From Solibacillus sp. FSL H8-0538 (GTDB lineage: Bacteria > Bacillota > Bacilli > Bacillales_A > Planococcaceae), in the NCBI RefSeq assembly GCF_038003525.1, contig NZ_JBBOPI010000001.1, forward strand, positions 549,001 to 613,000: a stretch of 64,000 bases of DNA, written 5' to 3'. Below, in pieces: positions 38,416-53,393 of this stretch (the first letter of the stretch is position 1; the number at the start of each line of letters is the position of its first letter). A model generated the notes under the pieces. The model searched no databases and was not told the DNA's origin. It saw nothing but the letters and a program-made list of their open reading frames with translations. The position numbers and the translations under genes were made by a program.

Positions 38416-38886
38416 AACGTTTCATTAATTCGTTACTTCGAATAAATATGAATTATATTCAAGGATACTTGAATTTTCAGTATAATTAGAATAATATATA
38501 ATTAGTTACTAGTACATAAATCGTTTTCCTTTTGAGCTACCAAAGAAATAGAAGATTTTCGACATATAAAAACTCAATAAAAAAAGCAACTATATTACTC
38601 TAAAATACTAATTTTGTACCAAAAACGCACTGTATTTTTACTATAAAAATAGTGAAAACAGAGTAGTAGTCTGCTTCCTTATTATTATGTTAATATCCGA
38701 ATTTATCGACATAGTATTCATGAATTCAACATAAAAATCCCCTAAAAAATTAACATTTATATATTTAAATTAAAAATCATTCGTATTTAGAGGGAATGTT
38801 TTATTGCTTTGTTGGAAAATGCATGTTTTTCTTGTGAAAGAAATGGTACACTAATGTTGACTATATTTCGAAAAGAGGGAACCTCA
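38416..38886. other. AT-rich gene-free region with palindromes
   Basis: About 470 bases without a credible gene. It contains the palindrome ATTCAAGGATACTTGAAT (38457-38474) with TATAAT nearby at 38481, and a second inverted repeat, TATTTTTACTATAAAAATA (about 38634-38652). An extended -10 TGGTACACT (38844-38852) probably serves rpiB. Confidence 0.5.
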
Positions 38887-39324
38887 TTGAACATTGCGAT
38901 TTCTTCCGATCATGGCGGTAATAATTTACGTAAAGAAATTATGGCGCTATTAGATGAACTAGCTATTAGCTATGAAGATTTTGGTCCACAATCAAATGAC
39001 TCTGTTGACTATCCGGATTATGCAAAGCCTGTATGTGATGGTGTTGCAAGTGGGAAATTTAACCGTGGGATTTTAATTTGTGGAACGGGCATTGGTATGT
39101 CCATTGCAGCAAACAAAGTGAAAGGCATTCGATGTGCTTTAGTACACGATGTATTTTCGGCAAAAGCAACACGTTGTCACAATGACTCAAATATTTTAGC
39201 GATGGGTGAGCGAGTAATCGGCCCAGGACTTGCACGAGAAATTGCTGAAGCGTGGTTAAATACACAATTCGAAGGTGGCCGTCATACGCGCCGCGTTGAA
39301 AAAATTACAGAACTAGAAGGGTGA
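38887..39324 (+). CDS. rpiB: ribose-5-phosphate isomerase B
   Basis: A 145-residue RpiB/LacAB-type isomerase (ribulose-5-P to ribose-5-P). The opening NIAISSDHGGNNLRKEI, the active-site Cys65 in ILICGTGIGMSIAANK, and RCHNDSNILAMGERVIG are diagnostic. TTG 38887 is chosen because GAGGGAACC precedes it and the protein then begins at the expected first beta strand; the frame extends further upstream without support. Followed 6 bases later by ywlG. Confidence 0.9.
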   Translation: MNIAISSDHGGNNLRKEIMALLDELAISYEDFGPQSNDSVDYPDYAKPVCDGVASGKFNRGILICGTGIGMSIAANKVKGIRCALVHDVFSAKATRCHNDSNILAMGERVIGPGLAREIAEAWLNTQFEGGRHTRRVEKITELEG

Positions 39325-39330
39325 TGTGCG

Positions 39331-39888
39331 TTGACTAACTTACACGATTTGCAGCAGGATTTAGCGCAAGCCTTAAACGAATTCGAGCAACAAGTGAAGT
39401 TTGCGCCAAAGCAGTTATTCGTTATCGGCTGTTCCACATCTGAAGTGATCGGTGCTAAAATTGGCACTTCGGGTGCAATGGATGTGGCGGAAGTAATATA
39501 CGAGGAGTTTGCTAAGTTCGCACAAAAGCATGATCTTTATTTAGTTTTTCAAGGCTGTGAGCATATTAATCGCGCACTTACGATGGAAGCCGCAGCTGCT
39601 ATACAGTACAATTTAGAGCCTGTCGCAGTTGTTCCAGTACGAACTGCAGGTGGCTCGATGTCAGCATTTGCATTCACACAATTAAAAAATCCGGTAGTCG
39701 TGGAAGCAGTTTCCGCGCACATGGGGATTGACATTGGTCAAACATTAATTGGGATGCATTTAAAATTAGTAGCGGTTCCAATCCGCACGTCTGTCAAAAT
39801 GCTAGGTGAGGCTGTCCTAACAATGGCCACAACTCGTCCGAAATTAATTGGCGGCACGCGCGCTCAATATGAGTTACCAAACAAATAA
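39331..39888 (+). CDS. ywlG: DUF436/TIGR01440 family protein YwlG
   Basis: A 185-residue conserved protein of unknown function found next to rpiB and glyA across Bacilli. Family features include FVIGCSTSEVIGAKIGTSG, LVFQGCEHINRALT, PVRTAGGSMSAFAF, and a C-terminal TTRPKLIGGTRAQYE. The TTG start follows GAAGGGTGATGTGCG. No catalytic role is known to me. The conserved Cys and His residues could form a metal or ligand site. Confidence 0.85.
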   Translation: MTNLHDLQQDLAQALNEFEQQVKFAPKQLFVIGCSTSEVIGAKIGTSGAMDVAEVIYEEFAKFAQKHDLYLVFQGCEHINRALTMEAAAAIQYNLEPVAVVPVRTAGGSMSAFAFTQLKNPVVVEAVSAHMGIDIGQTLIGMHLKLVAVPIRTSVKMLGEAVLTMATTRPKLIGGTRAQYELPNK

Positions 39889-39938
39889 AAGAGAAGCATC
39901 GGGTATTCCGGAGCTAAGTTTAGGGGGATTTAAAGACA

Positions 39939-41180
39939 ATGGCATTTGAAAAATTAGCAGTACAAGACAAGGCAGTTCTAGAAGGCATTTATGCAGAAAA
40001 AAAACGTCAACAGGAAAACATCGAATTAATCGCATCAGAAAACTTCGTGTCAGAAGCAGTAATGGAAGCTCAAGGCTCAGTTCTTACTAACAAATACGCT
40101 GAAGGTTACCCAGGTAAACGTTACTATGGCGGCTGTGAACACGTTGACGTAGTAGAAGATATCGCACGCGACCGCGTAAAAGAAATCTTCGGCGCTGAAT
40201 ATGCGAACGTACAACCACACTCAGGTGCACAAGCAAACATGGCGGTATATCACACGATTTTAGAGCCAGGTGACACAGTTCTTGGAATGAACCTTTCTCA
40301 CGGTGGTCACTTAACACACGGTTCTCCTGTAAACTTCTCTGGTATCCTATATAATTTCGTAGAGTACGGTGTAACAGAAGATACGCATGTGATCGATTAT
40401 GAAGATGTACGCGCGAAAGCATTAGCAAACAAACCAAAACTTATTGTTGCGGGTGCTTCTGCATACCCACGTGCAATTGACTTCGCAAAATTCCGTGAAA
40501 TCGCGGATGAAGTAGGCGCATATTTCATGGTAGACATGGCGCACATCGCAGGTTTAGTAGCTGCTGGCGAACACCAATCTCCAGTACCTTACGCTGACTT
40601 TGTAACGTCAACTACACATAAAACATTACGCGGTCCTCGTGGTGGTTTAATTCTTGCTTCAAAAGAATGGGAGCAAAAACTAAACAAATCAGTATTCCCA
40701 GGTATTCAAGGTGGCCCTTTAATGCACGTAATTGCTGCTAAAGCAGTAGCATTTGGCGAAGCATTACAACCAGAATTCAAAGACTATATTAAACAAGTTA
40801 AAGTTAACGCGATTACTTTAGCTGAAACGTTAATAGCTGAAGGCGTTGAAATCGTATCAGGTGGTACGGATAATCACTTAGTATTATTAAACGTAAAATC
40901 TTTAGGGTTAACAGGTAAAGTAGCTGAACATGCACTTGATGCAGTAGGAATTACAACAAATAAAAACACAATTCCTTACGATACAGAATCACCATTTGTG
41001 ACATCGGGTATTCGTATTGGTACACCTGCAGTAACTTCTCGTGGATTCAAAGAAGAAGACATGAAAGAAGTTGGCTTAATTATCGCTGCAGTTCTTAAAA
41101 ACCCAGAAGACGAAGCAACAAAAGCAGATGCAAAAGCTCGTGTAGCAGCATTAGCTGACAAGCACCCACTATACGCGTAA
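39939..41180 (+). CDS. glyA: serine hydroxymethyltransferase
   Basis: A 413-residue PLP enzyme converting serine and tetrahydrofolate to glycine and methylene-THF. It has [14 protein letters not shown] near the start, [14 protein letters not shown], the PLP lysine (~228) in [14 protein letters not shown], and the [11 protein letters not shown] segment. ATG follows TTAGGGGGATTTAAAGACA. High use of the most common codons suggests strong expression. Confidence 0.95.
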   Translation: MAFEKLAVQDKAVLEGIYAEKKRQQENIELIASENFVSEAVMEAQGSVLTNKYAEGYPGKRYYGGCEHVDVVEDIARDRVKEIFGAEYANVQPHSGAQANMAVYHTILEPGDTVLGMNLSHGGHLTHGSPVNFSGILYNFVEYGVTEDTHVIDYEDVRAKALANKPKLIVAGASAYPRAIDFAKFREIADEVGAYFMVDMAHIAGLVAAGEHQSPVPYADFVTSTTHKTLRGPRGGLILASKEWEQKLNKSVFPGIQGGPLMHVIAAKAVAFGEALQPEFKDYIKQVKVNAITLAETLIAEGVEIVSGGTDNHLVLLNVKSLGLTGKVAEHALDAVGITTNKNTIPYDTESPFVTSGIRIGTPAVTSRGFKEEDMKEVGLIIAAVLKNPEDEATKADAKARVAALADKHPLYA

Positions 41181-41187
41181 TGTACTG

Positions 41188-41231
41188 AAAGAGGATACCT
41201 TTGCTTATTGCAAAAGTATCCTCTTTTTTTG
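41188..41231 (+). terminator. rho-independent terminator after glyA
   Basis: A stem of about 17 bp (AAAGAGGATACCTTTGC with GCAAAAGTATCCTCTTT, one mismatch) with a 5-base loop and a seven-T run. Confidence 0.9.
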
Positions 41232-41485
41232 AAAGTACTCTTTAGAAAATAGAGCTCCCCGACAATATCGGTTCTCGCTTTTAACATGATTACAAAAAAG
41301 AGCATAGTAGTAGCAAATATCTTTGCTGTATCGTAGTATCGTGCGGAAGTAGGAGACCTAAACTTTTGTGAATGCTGTTTTACTTTCGTGGCAAAAAGTG
41401 GACGGCTGTTAACTTGCCAATCCGCTACTTAGGGTCCTACAAGTTGCGGCAAGAGCGGAGGCTACTACATCAATTGTTCAAATTA

Positions 41486-41514
41486 AGGTCAAGCACATGT
41501 TTTGATAAAGAGCC
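41486..41514. repeat. family B end fragment (B4)
   Basis: AGGTCAAGCACATGTTTTGATAAAGAGCC is, inverted, a family-B left end (GGCTCTTTATCAAAACATGT). No matching partner end is visible. The rest of 41232-41575 between glyA and upp shows no gene; it may be a decayed element. Confidence 0.5.
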
Positions 41515-41575
41515 GAACGTTGCGCATAGAAAAGTTTACAAAAGCAACACAAGAATAAAGTCACTAATTAAAAAC

Positions 41576-41604
41576 TTTTGAGGGACGTTCTTTTCTGTTA
41601 TACT
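41576..41604 (+). promoter_or_regulatory. upp promoter
   Basis: TTTTGA (41576-41581) and TATACT (41599-41604) at 17-base spacing, about 35 bases before the upp start codon. Confidence 0.55.
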
Positions 41605-41638
41605 AACTTAGATTAAAAACAGTTAGGAGATGTCTACA

Positions 41639-42268
41639 TTGAGCAAAGTATACGTATTCGATCACCCATTAATTCAACATAAGTTAACTTATATTCGTGA
41701 TAAAAGTACGGGAACAAAAGAATTCCGTGAGCTAGTAGATGAAGTAGCGACATTAATGGCATTTGAAATTACTCGTGATTTACCATTAGAAGAAATTGAG
41801 GTTCAAACACCTGTAACTACAGCAAAAACTAAAGTATTATTAGGTAAGAAAATTGCAATTGTCCCAATTTTACGTGCAGGTATCGGCATGGTTGATGGCA
41901 TTTTAAAATTAATTCCAGCAGCTAAAGTTGGCCACATTGGTCTTTACCGTGATCCAGAAACGTTAAAACCAGTAGAATATTATGCAAAACTTCCTGCTGA
42001 TGTAGAAGAGCGCGATTTCATCATTGTTGACCCTATGCTTGCAACAGGCGGTTCAGCAGTGGAAGCGATTAACTCACTTAAAAAACGCGGCGCAAAAAAC
42101 ATTAAATTTATGTGCTTAATTGCTGCTCCAGAAGGCGTTAAAGTAATTCAAGAACTACACCCAGATGTAGATATTTACATTGCAGCACTTGATGAAAAGT
42201 TAAACGACCACGGTTACATCGTGCCTGGACTAGGCGACGCTGGAGACCGACTATTTGGTACAAAATAA
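41639..42268 (+). CDS. upp: uracil phosphoribosyltransferase
   Basis: A 209-residue salvage enzyme forming UMP from uracil and PRPP. It has [20 protein letters not shown] at the start, [14 protein letters not shown], the PRPP-binding motif [18 protein letters not shown], and [13 protein letters not shown] at the end. TTG 41639 is preferred over ATG 41630: the AGGAG site is too close to the ATG, and the TTG start gives exactly the usual 209 residues. Confidence 0.92.
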   Translation: MSKVYVFDHPLIQHKLTYIRDKSTGTKEFRELVDEVATLMAFEITRDLPLEEIEVQTPVTTAKTKVLLGKKIAIVPILRAGIGMVDGILKLIPAAKVGHIGLYRDPETLKPVEYYAKLPADVEERDFIIVDPMLATGGSAVEAINSLKKRGAKNIKFMCLIAAPEGVKVIQELHPDVDIYIAALDEKLNDHGYIVPGLGDAGDRLFGTK

Positions 42269-42277
42269 AAATATCAT

Positions 42278-42312
42278 GCGTCCTTTTAGTTTTACGCTAA
42301 AGGGACGTTTCA
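42278..42312 (+). terminator. terminator-like hairpin after upp
   Basis: GCGTCCTTTTAG pairs with CTAAAGGGACGT (two wobbles), followed by TT only; probably a weak terminator. Confidence 0.5.
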
Positions 42313-42332
42313 CTATGTAATGGAGGATGAAA

Positions 42333-43454
42333 ATGACGAAGAAATTTAAAGTAATGACGATTTTCGGCACGCGTCCAGAAGCTATTAAAATGGCGCCTCT
42401 TGTACTAGAACTTGAAAAACACCCAGAACAAATCGAATCGATTGTAACCGTGACAGCACAGCATCGCGAAATGCTCGATCAAGTTTTGGAAACATTTAAA
42501 ATTACCCCAGATTATGACTTGAATATTATGAAGGAACGTCAAACTTTAGTTGATGTAGCAACAAATGCATTACAAGGCTTAGATAAAGTGATGAAGGAAG
42601 CGAAGCCGGATATCGTACTTGTACATGGCGACACTGCCACTACATTTGTCGGGAGCTTAGCTGCATTTTATAACCAAATTGCAATCGGACATGTGGAGGC
42701 GGGTCTTCGCACAGGGCAAAAATATTCGCCTTATCCTGAAGAAATGAATCGCCAACTAACGGGTGTGATGGCCGACCTGCATTTTGCCCCAACAGAACAA
42801 TCTAAAGAAAATTTATTAAAAGAAAATAAGCTAGAAGAAGCAATTTTTGTTACTGGAAATACTGCGATTGATGCATTAAAAACGACAGTTAGTGAACAAT
42901 ATAGTCATCCGGTGTTAGATAAAATTGGCAAGGACCGCATGATTTTATTAACGGCACATCGTCGTGAAAATTTAGGCGAACCAATGCGTAACATGTTCCG
43001 TGCCATTAAGCGTTTATTAGCTGAGCATACAGATGTACAAGTTGTGTATCCAGTGCATATGAACCCCGCAGTTCGTGAAATTGCCAAAGAAATTTTAGGG
43101 GATGATGAGCGCATTCATTTAATCGAACCGCTTGAAGTATTTGATTTCCACAATTTTGCTGCGCGTTCGTTTATGATTTTAACGGATTCAGGTGGCGTAC
43201 AAGAAGAAGCGCCATCCCTTGGTAAACCTGTTTTAGTTTTACGTGATACAACAGAACGTCCTGAAGGAATTGCTGCAGGCACATTAAAGCTTGCGGGTAC
43301 AGATGAAGAAACAATTTACGACATGGCCAAAGAACTACTAGAGGACGAAAAAGCCTATGCAACAATGTCTCAAGCATCCAATCCATACGGAGATGGCTTT
43401 GCATCGCAGCGAATTGTGAAAGTTTTGATTAACTTTTTTCAAACTGGTGAATAA
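42333..43454 (+). CDS. mnaA: UDP-N-acetylglucosamine 2-epimerase (non-hydrolysing)
   Basis: A 373-residue GT-B-fold epimerase interconverting UDP-GlcNAc and UDP-ManNAc for wall teichoic acid or other polymers. It has KVMTIFGTRPEAIKMAPLV, the VHGDTATTFVGSLAAF block, HVEAGLRTG, TAHRRENLG and the ILTDSGGVQEEAPSLGKPVL nucleotide-binding region. ATG 42333 has GGAGG 6 bases upstream; the ATG at 42327 is too close. Same place as in B. subtilis, before atpI. Confidence 0.93.
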   Translation: MTKKFKVMTIFGTRPEAIKMAPLVLELEKHPEQIESIVTVTAQHREMLDQVLETFKITPDYDLNIMKERQTLVDVATNALQGLDKVMKEAKPDIVLVHGDTATTFVGSLAAFYNQIAIGHVEAGLRTGQKYSPYPEEMNRQLTGVMADLHFAPTEQSKENLLKENKLEEAIFVTGNTAIDALKTTVSEQYSHPVLDKIGKDRMILLTAHRRENLGEPMRNMFRAIKRLLAEHTDVQVVYPVHMNPAVREIAKEILGDDERIHLIEPLEVFDFHNFAARSFMILTDSGGVQEEAPSLGKPVLVLRDTTERPEGIAAGTLKLAGTDEETIYDMAKELLEDEKAYATMSQASNPYGDGFASQRIVKVLINFFQTGE

Positions 43455-43982
43455 TAAAACTGTATAAAATATTTTTTTTGCATAAAAAAAGACTGTTTAC
43501 AATATTTATGTAATAAATAGCGAAAATTAGCGTTTGTGAAAAATAGTGAGATTTATTGGTAGTTTTTCATACACAAATTTGTCAACAATTTGACAAGGAA
43601 TTGTATCATGTGAAGTTTTTCACCTTTACTAATTGACATCAAATACCCCCTATTGTATGCTTACAAAGGGTAAGAATGATAAGGGTTTCGTATAGTCTGA
43701 AGGCGTTGAAACACTTGTTATATCAAGTTTCTACTAGATTGACAGTTGAAACTAAAACTTGTCAATTTGCAACGTTTTTCTGCGTCTGGATTAAAGTCCA
43801 TAGGGCGAGGGTACTTAGTAGTGTACAATTAATTTGTCTTATTATATAAAATTATGTCGGACAAGTTAGTTATAAGCTTCGATTTAACCAAGCTTGTAGT
43901 GCATTCACTACGATTTTATTTCACGTAATGGTCGAAAGACACTTTCTTAACTCGAAAAAATGATTCAGGAGATTAATTGCCA
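43455..43982 (+). promoter_or_regulatory. atp operon promoter and long structured leader
   Basis: TTGACA (43633-43638) and TATGCT (43656-43661) with 17-base spacing is the best promoter. This leaves a leader of about 310 bases with several possible hairpins: ATTGACA/TGTCAAT near 43738-43767, AAGCTT/AAGCTT near 43874-43895, and GTAGTGCATTCACTAC near 43897-43912. No known riboswitch core is recognised. An additional TTGACA lies at about 43588. Confidence 0.55.
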
Positions 43983-44354
43983 ATGCTAGATTTGCATCAC
44001 ATTTTCGCTATGCAGAAGAAAGCGTTATTTTTTTTGCTCGCTCTTTGTGCTTTAGGCTGGGGATTTACAACATTTGAGACACTCTTCGCTGGTATAGCCC
44101 TAGGTGCGTTCTTTGGTACGTATAACTTTTGGATATTAGTTCGACGAATGGAAAAGTTTGACCGCTCCATTAGTGAAGGGACGAAAGCACCATCTATAGG
44201 TACGGCACTCCGGTTCGGATCAGGTGTTGCGGCAGTCGCTATTGCAATTTCGTTGCCACAATATTTTCACTTAATTAGCACGGTCATTGGGCTAATGATT
44301 CCGTACGTCTTTTTATTAGTAGAAAGAATCGTACATCATGTTAACAACCATTAA
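43983..44354 (+). CDS. atpI: ATP synthase subunit I
   Basis: A 123-residue membrane protein of the AtpI family, an assembly helper for the c-ring and possible Mg2+ handling factor. Four hydrophobic segments are visible (about 14-34, 33-52, 73-92, 95-115). ATG 43983 follows AGGAGATTAATTGCCA; a TTG two codons earlier is also possible. First gene of the ATP synthase operon and weakly conserved, as usual for this subunit. Confidence 0.85.
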   Translation: MLDLHHIFAMQKKALFFLLALCALGWGFTTFETLFAGIALGAFFGTYNFWILVRRMEKFDRSISEGTKAPSIGTALRFGSGVAAVAIAISLPQYFHLISTVIGLMIPYVFLLVERIVHHVNNH

Positions 44355-45110
<756 letters not shown>

Positions 45111-45168
45111 TTATAAATTTCCGCATTCAAAGTAGTGCGGTAATTTGAAACAAAAAAAACACACATAA

Positions 45169-45411
<243 letters not shown>

Positions 45412-45579
45412 TCTACGGATTATTGACAAGTGGCGGAGTACATTCCATGGGAAAACCTTCGCCATTCCTTTTGTATGAATAGGATTTTCTTATTCAACAA
45501 GCTTTTTGCTAAAAGTGAAATTAAAGATTTACACACTATAGATTTTGAACTCAAAGCTCTTGAAGGGAGTGAAACAATC

Positions 45580-46101
45580 GTGTTATTAGATTATCTTGTA
45601 CTAGGTGCTGGTGCTGAGAAGTTTAACAGTGGTGACGTATTAGCAACACTTGCGATTTTCCTACTATTAATGTTCCTTCTTAAAAAGTTCGCTTGGGGTC
45701 CTTTAATGGGAATCATGCAAGAACGTGAACAATTAGTTGCTAGTGAAATCGACGCAGCTGAAAAAGCTCGCACAGAAACTCGAGCATTACTAGAAGAACA
45801 AAAGAGCCTTCTTAAAGAAGCTCGCACAGAAGCGCAATCAATTATTGAAGGCGCTAAGAAGCAAGGTGAAGCTAGTCGTGAAGAAATCGTCACAGCTGCT
45901 CGCACTGAAGCTAACCGTCTAAAAGAATCTGCTGTTCGTGAGATCGAAACAGCGAAAGAGAAAGCAATTGCTGCTGTACGTGAAGAAGTAGTTTCACTAT
46001 CAGTACTTGCTGCATCTAAAGTTCTTGGAAAAGAAATTTCTGAAGAGGACAACAGCGCATTAATTAAAGAAACGATTGCGAAGGCAGGCGAAGCAAAATG
46101 A
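45580..46101 (+). CDS. atpF: ATP synthase F0 subunit b
   Basis: A 173-residue stator subunit. One membrane helix (about residues 20-40, [20 protein letters not shown]) is followed by a long charged coiled coil starting [19 protein letters not shown]. The frame is open 50 codons upstream, but GTG 45580 is preceded by GAAGGGAG at 11 bases and gives the normal length; the upstream part does not look like a b subunit. Stop overlaps the atpH start (ATGA). Confidence 0.9.
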   Translation: MLLDYLVLGAGAEKFNSGDVLATLAIFLLLMFLLKKFAWGPLMGIMQEREQLVASEIDAAEKARTETRALLEEQKSLLKEARTEAQSIIEGAKKQGEASREEIVTAARTEANRLKESAVREIETAKEKAIAAVREEVVSLSVLAASKVLGKEISEEDNSALIKETIAKAGEAK

Positions 46102-46634
46102 GTCAATCGACTGTAGCTAAGCGTTATGCTCAAGCATTATTTGAACTAGCAGCAAGCCAAAACCTTCTAGTTGAAGTTGGCGCAGATTTAAAAGAGCTTA
46201 CAAAAGTATTAGAAACAAGCGATGAGCTAATTTCTTTACTAAGTGCTCCAAAAATCTCAAAAACTCGCAAAAAAGAACTTGTTGCACAAATTTTCTCTGG
46301 CGCACAACCAGCTGTTGTAAACACACTTTTATTATTACTTGATAAAAAGCGTGTAAACGAAGCGGTAATTGTAGCTGAAGAATTCCAAGCATTAGCAACT
46401 GCGGCTCAAGGCGCTGCAGATGCAAAAGTTTACTCTACTCGTGAACTAACTGAAGCGGAGCGCGCAGAAATTTCAAACGCCTTCGGCAAATTAGTTGGCA
46501 AAGAGAAACTAAATATTTCAAACGAAATCGATGCGTCATTAATTGGTGGCGTACGCGTTCAAATCGGCAACTACATTTACGATAGCACTGTAGCTTCTAA
46601 GCTAGAGGGTCTAAAACGTTTGTTAGTTGGCTAA
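46098..46634 (+). CDS. atpH: ATP synthase F1 subunit delta
   Basis: A 178-residue stator cap joining b to the alpha3beta3 head. The N-terminal six-helix domain opens [19 protein letters not shown], and the C-terminal signature is [21 protein letters not shown]. Overlaps atpF by 4 bases. Confidence 0.94.
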   Translation: MSQSTVAKRYAQALFELAASQNLLVEVGADLKELTKVLETSDELISLLSAPKISKTRKKELVAQIFSGAQPAVVNTLLLLLDKKRVNEAVIVAEEFQALATAAQGAADAKVYSTRELTEAERAEISNAFGKLVGKEKLNISNEIDASLIGGVRVQIGNYIYDSTVASKLEGLKRLLVG

Positions 46635-46657
46635 ATCTTAAGAAATGTGAGAGGTGA

Positions 46658-48172
<1,515 letters not shown>

Positions 48173-48180
48173 GTAGAAAA

Positions 48181-48292
48181 GTGCATTCATGGCCATTAAC
48201 CCACGAGTAGCGATGTCGCATCCATGTGACATCGCCTCAATGACCAACAGCGTGTTGGCCTCAAGCGACCTCGGGGGGGCATAAATGCCTGA
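48181..48292. repeat. interspersed repeat family C, copy C2, inside the atp operon
   Basis: GTGCATTCATGGCC at one end and AAATGCCTGA at the other. Between them are hairpins GCGATGTC/GACATCGC (48210-48235), CCAACAGCGTGTTGG (48244-48258), and the AAGCGACCTCGG segment shared, inverted, with C1. It fills the atpA-atpG gap. Confidence 0.75.
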
Positions 48293-48305
48293 ACATCTCT
48301 TTTAG

Positions 48306-50666
<2,361 letters not shown>

Positions 50667-50672
50667 TACTAG

Positions 50673-51098
<426 letters not shown>

Positions 51099-51109
51099 TT
51101 CAAATTTTC

Positions 51110-51140
51110 AAGCGGACAGAGCAATCTGTCCGCTTTTTTA
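51110..51140 (+). terminator. rho-independent terminator of the atp operon
   Basis: A perfect 11-bp stem (51110-51120 with 51125-51135), a GCAA tetraloop and six Ts. Repeat A7 begins at its end. Confidence 0.92.
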
Positions 51141-51222
51141 GTAGATAAGAAAGTATAACTTTCTTATCTACATAAGTAAGGACAGCATCTCGTCCTATGT
51201 GGGGCGAGATGTGTCTTTCTAA
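51141..51222 (+). repeat. interspersed repeat family A, complete copy A7
   Basis: The best copy. The first inverted repeat is GTAGATAAGAAAG / CTTTCTTATCTAC. The second hairpin GGACAGCATCTCGTCC pairs with GGGGCGAGATGTGTC, ending TTTCTAA. It follows the atp terminator's T-run directly. Confidence 0.8.
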
Positions 51223-51248
51223 ACTAATTAGAGGAGGCATCGATCACT

Positions 51249-51491
51249 ATGGATGTGTACACACAATTAGGCCAGCAAGCCATCGTTGGCATCGCTTCAC
51301 ATATTTTCTTTATTGGTATTGCATTTTATGCGTTGCAAGCTTTTCGTTTAGAGCAATTATTTAAAAAGGGAAAAACATTTCAAATTCAATTGATTTATAT
51401 ATTACTCAGCATTACTATCGGGGCATCTGTGTCTAATTTCTTCCTAAGCTTTTCTGGATGGTCAAAGCAGCTTCAGTATATAATTAATTAA
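51249..51491 (+). CDS. ywzB: DUF1146 family small membrane protein (YwzB)
   Basis: An 80-residue protein with two membrane helices (about 12-33 and 45-66). The middle motif FYALQAFRLEQLFKKGK and the place between atpC and murAA identify YwzB/DUF1146. Function unknown. ATG follows AGAGGAGGCATCGATCACT. Confidence 0.85.
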   Translation: MDVYTQLGQQAIVGIASHIFFIGIAFYALQAFRLEQLFKKGKTFQIQLIYILLSITIGASVSNFFLSFSGWSKQLQYIIN

Positions 51492-51849
51492 CGCCGTATT
51501 TTTATGAGGTATATGCCTTGTAGGGGGCAATAATTTGTTGTTGCTCGCTACAATGCCTATAGATTTCCCAGGGAATGAAAATTGTTTCTTCATATGACTA
51601 CTGTGGGGACTTCTTTAAAAATAACAATTTTTTAAGAATGTTTGTAAATTCACCATATTTATAGAGTCTGCGTAATATAAAAGTGTAGCTAATTAATTAA
51701 TTTTGCCGTAAAATAGTGATTTGGGTGCTTGAATGTAAGTATCTTTAGCTGTAACATTAGTTTTGTTTGTAAAAGTGATTGACTATTGAAATTTTAAAAT
51801 AAATGCTGGACTTATAGTATTGTAAGAATCGAATTCGGAGGGACGAATT
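51492..51849. other. 358-base gap before murAA with no recognisable gene
   Basis: AT-rich; no ribosome site with a credible frame. A TTGACT at 51779-51784 may be the -35 of murAA, but no convincing -10 at the right distance is seen. Confidence 0.4.
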
Positions 51850-53196
51850 GTGGAGAAAATTATCGTTACGGGAGGCCAGACGTTAAAAGGTAACGTTCGA
51901 GTAGAAGGCGCAAAAAACGCTGTATTACCAATCCTGGCTGCATCATTGTTAGCTTCTAAAAGTGTAAATATTATTAAGGACGTTCCTAATCTAGCGGACG
52001 TATTTACTATTGGGGAAGTATTAAAAAGTTTAAATGCAAATGTTGAATATATTGTAGAAAAAAATGAAATGATGATAGATGCTACTTGTGAGTTATCAAG
52101 TGAAGCACAGTTTGAGTTCGTGAGTAAAATGCGTGCATCAATTTTAGTAATGGGCTCATTACTTGCACGTAATGGCTTTGCACGTGTTGCACTACCTGGA
52201 GGCTGCGCAATCGGCTCACGTCCAATTGAGTTACATTTAAAAGGCTTTGAGGCAATGGGCGCTGTCATTTCATTCGGTCACGGCTATGTAGAAGCAAAAG
52301 TTACAGATAAATTAAAAGGCGCTGAAATTTATTTAGATTTCCCAAGTGTTGGTGCAACGGAAAATATTATGACAGCTGCATCTTTAGCAGTGGGTACGAC
52401 AATTATCGAAAACGCTGCAAAAGAACCGGAAATTGTAGATTTAGCGAATTTTATTAATGCGATGGGTGGACGCGTTATTGGCGCAGGAACAGCTACAATT
52501 CGTATTGAAGGCGTCAAAGAGTTACACGGCGCAGAACATTATATTATCCCGGATCGTATTGAAGCAGGTACATTTATGGTTGCTGCTGCAATTACACGCG
52601 GAGATGTCTTAATCGAAAACGCGCTACCAGAGCATATGACAGCTTTAATCGCAAAAATGCGTGAAATGGGCGTTGAAATTACAGAAGAGGGCGAAGGTTT
52701 ACGTGTACGCGCGAACAATCCATTAAAGGCAGTTGATATTAAAACGATGCCGCATCCAGGTTTCCCAACAGATATGCAATCTCAGATGATGGCGTTAATG
52801 CTAACAGCACAAGGCACAAGCATTATTACGGAAACTGTTTTCGAAAATCGTTTTATGCACGTAGAAGAATTCCGCCGCATGAATGCTGAGGCGAAAATTG
52901 AAGGTCGCTCTGTATTTATTGAAGGAGGCAAAGAACTTCAAGGTGCAGAGGTTTCTGCAACAGACCTACGTGCAGCAGCTTCGTTAATTTTAACAGGGCT
53001 TGTCTCGAATGGAATGACACGCGTAACAAAATTACACCATTTAGACCGTGGTTATGTAGATTTCCACAAAAAACTAGCATTACTTGGTGCAGACATCGAA
53101 CGTATTTACACGGATGTGGATGCAGAAGTAGAAGTAGAAGTAGAAGTAGAAGTAGAAGTAGCTACAGTAAAAGAAAAAAATCAATTTTCAGCTTAA
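51850..53196 (+). CDS. murAA: UDP-N-acetylglucosamine 1-carboxyvinyltransferase (MurAA)
   Basis: A 448-residue enolpyruvyl transferase, the main MurA. It has [16 protein letters not shown] (active-site Lys, Asn) and the reactive Cys119 in [13 protein letters not shown]. The GTG start follows CGGAGGGACGAATT. It is slightly longer than usual: six tandem GAAGTA hexamers (53125-53160) encode an [12 protein letters not shown] stretch, followed by [11 protein letters not shown]. This tail lies past the folded domain. The paralogue murAB is at 26 kb. Confidence 0.93.
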   Translation: MEKIIVTGGQTLKGNVRVEGAKNAVLPILAASLLASKSVNIIKDVPNLADVFTIGEVLKSLNANVEYIVEKNEMMIDATCELSSEAQFEFVSKMRASILVMGSLLARNGFARVALPGGCAIGSRPIELHLKGFEAMGAVISFGHGYVEAKVTDKLKGAEIYLDFPSVGATENIMTAASLAVGTTIIENAAKEPEIVDLANFINAMGGRVIGAGTATIRIEGVKELHGAEHYIIPDRIEAGTFMVAAAITRGDVLIENALPEHMTALIAKMREMGVEITEEGEGLRVRANNPLKAVDIKTMPHPGFPTDMQSQMMALMLTAQGTSIITETVFENRFMHVEEFRRMNAEAKIEGRSVFIEGGKELQGAEVSATDLRAAASLILTGLVSNGMTRVTKLHHLDRGYVDFHKKLALLGADIERIYTDVDAEVEVEVEVEVEVATVKEKNQFSA

Positions 53197-53242
53197 ATAT
53201 AATAGAAAAGAAACCGAGATCTCGGTTTCTTTTCTATTATAT
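53197..53242. terminator. 46-bp perfect palindrome after murAA (bidirectional terminator-like)
   Basis: Right after the murAA stop, a perfect inverted repeat with 23-base arms is centred between 53219 and 53220. The right arm is T-rich (GGTTTCTTTTCTATTATAT) so it may end transcription from either side. Confidence 0.7.
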
Positions 53243-53360
53243 ACACTTAAAACGATTCTATACGTAAAAAAAGCGTGCATGCAACATCAACAATCCTCTA
53301 TCCAGCTGTAACCCCTTCACATCTGCCTATAACTCATAATCCTAACCATCTCACCCGCAG

Positions 53361-53388
53361 GAATAAACGACTTTACAAAACATACAAT
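53361..53388 (+). promoter_or_regulatory. sigma-E promoter of spoIID
   Basis: CATACAAT (53381-53388) is a perfect sigma-E -10. GAATAAA (53361-53367) is a fair -35 at 13-base spacing. Only five bases separate the -10 from the spoIID start codon. Confidence 0.7.
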
Positions 53389-53393
53389 ACGAT

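Noticed and set aside
41372-41581. 69-residue frame between glyA and upp as a transposase remnant
   Set aside because: No recognisable transposase motif and no ribosome site; only one family-B-like end is present nearby.
45430-45579. 50-residue N-terminal extension of AtpF
   Set aside because: Not related to b subunits, no ribosome site; GTG 45580 gives the usual length.
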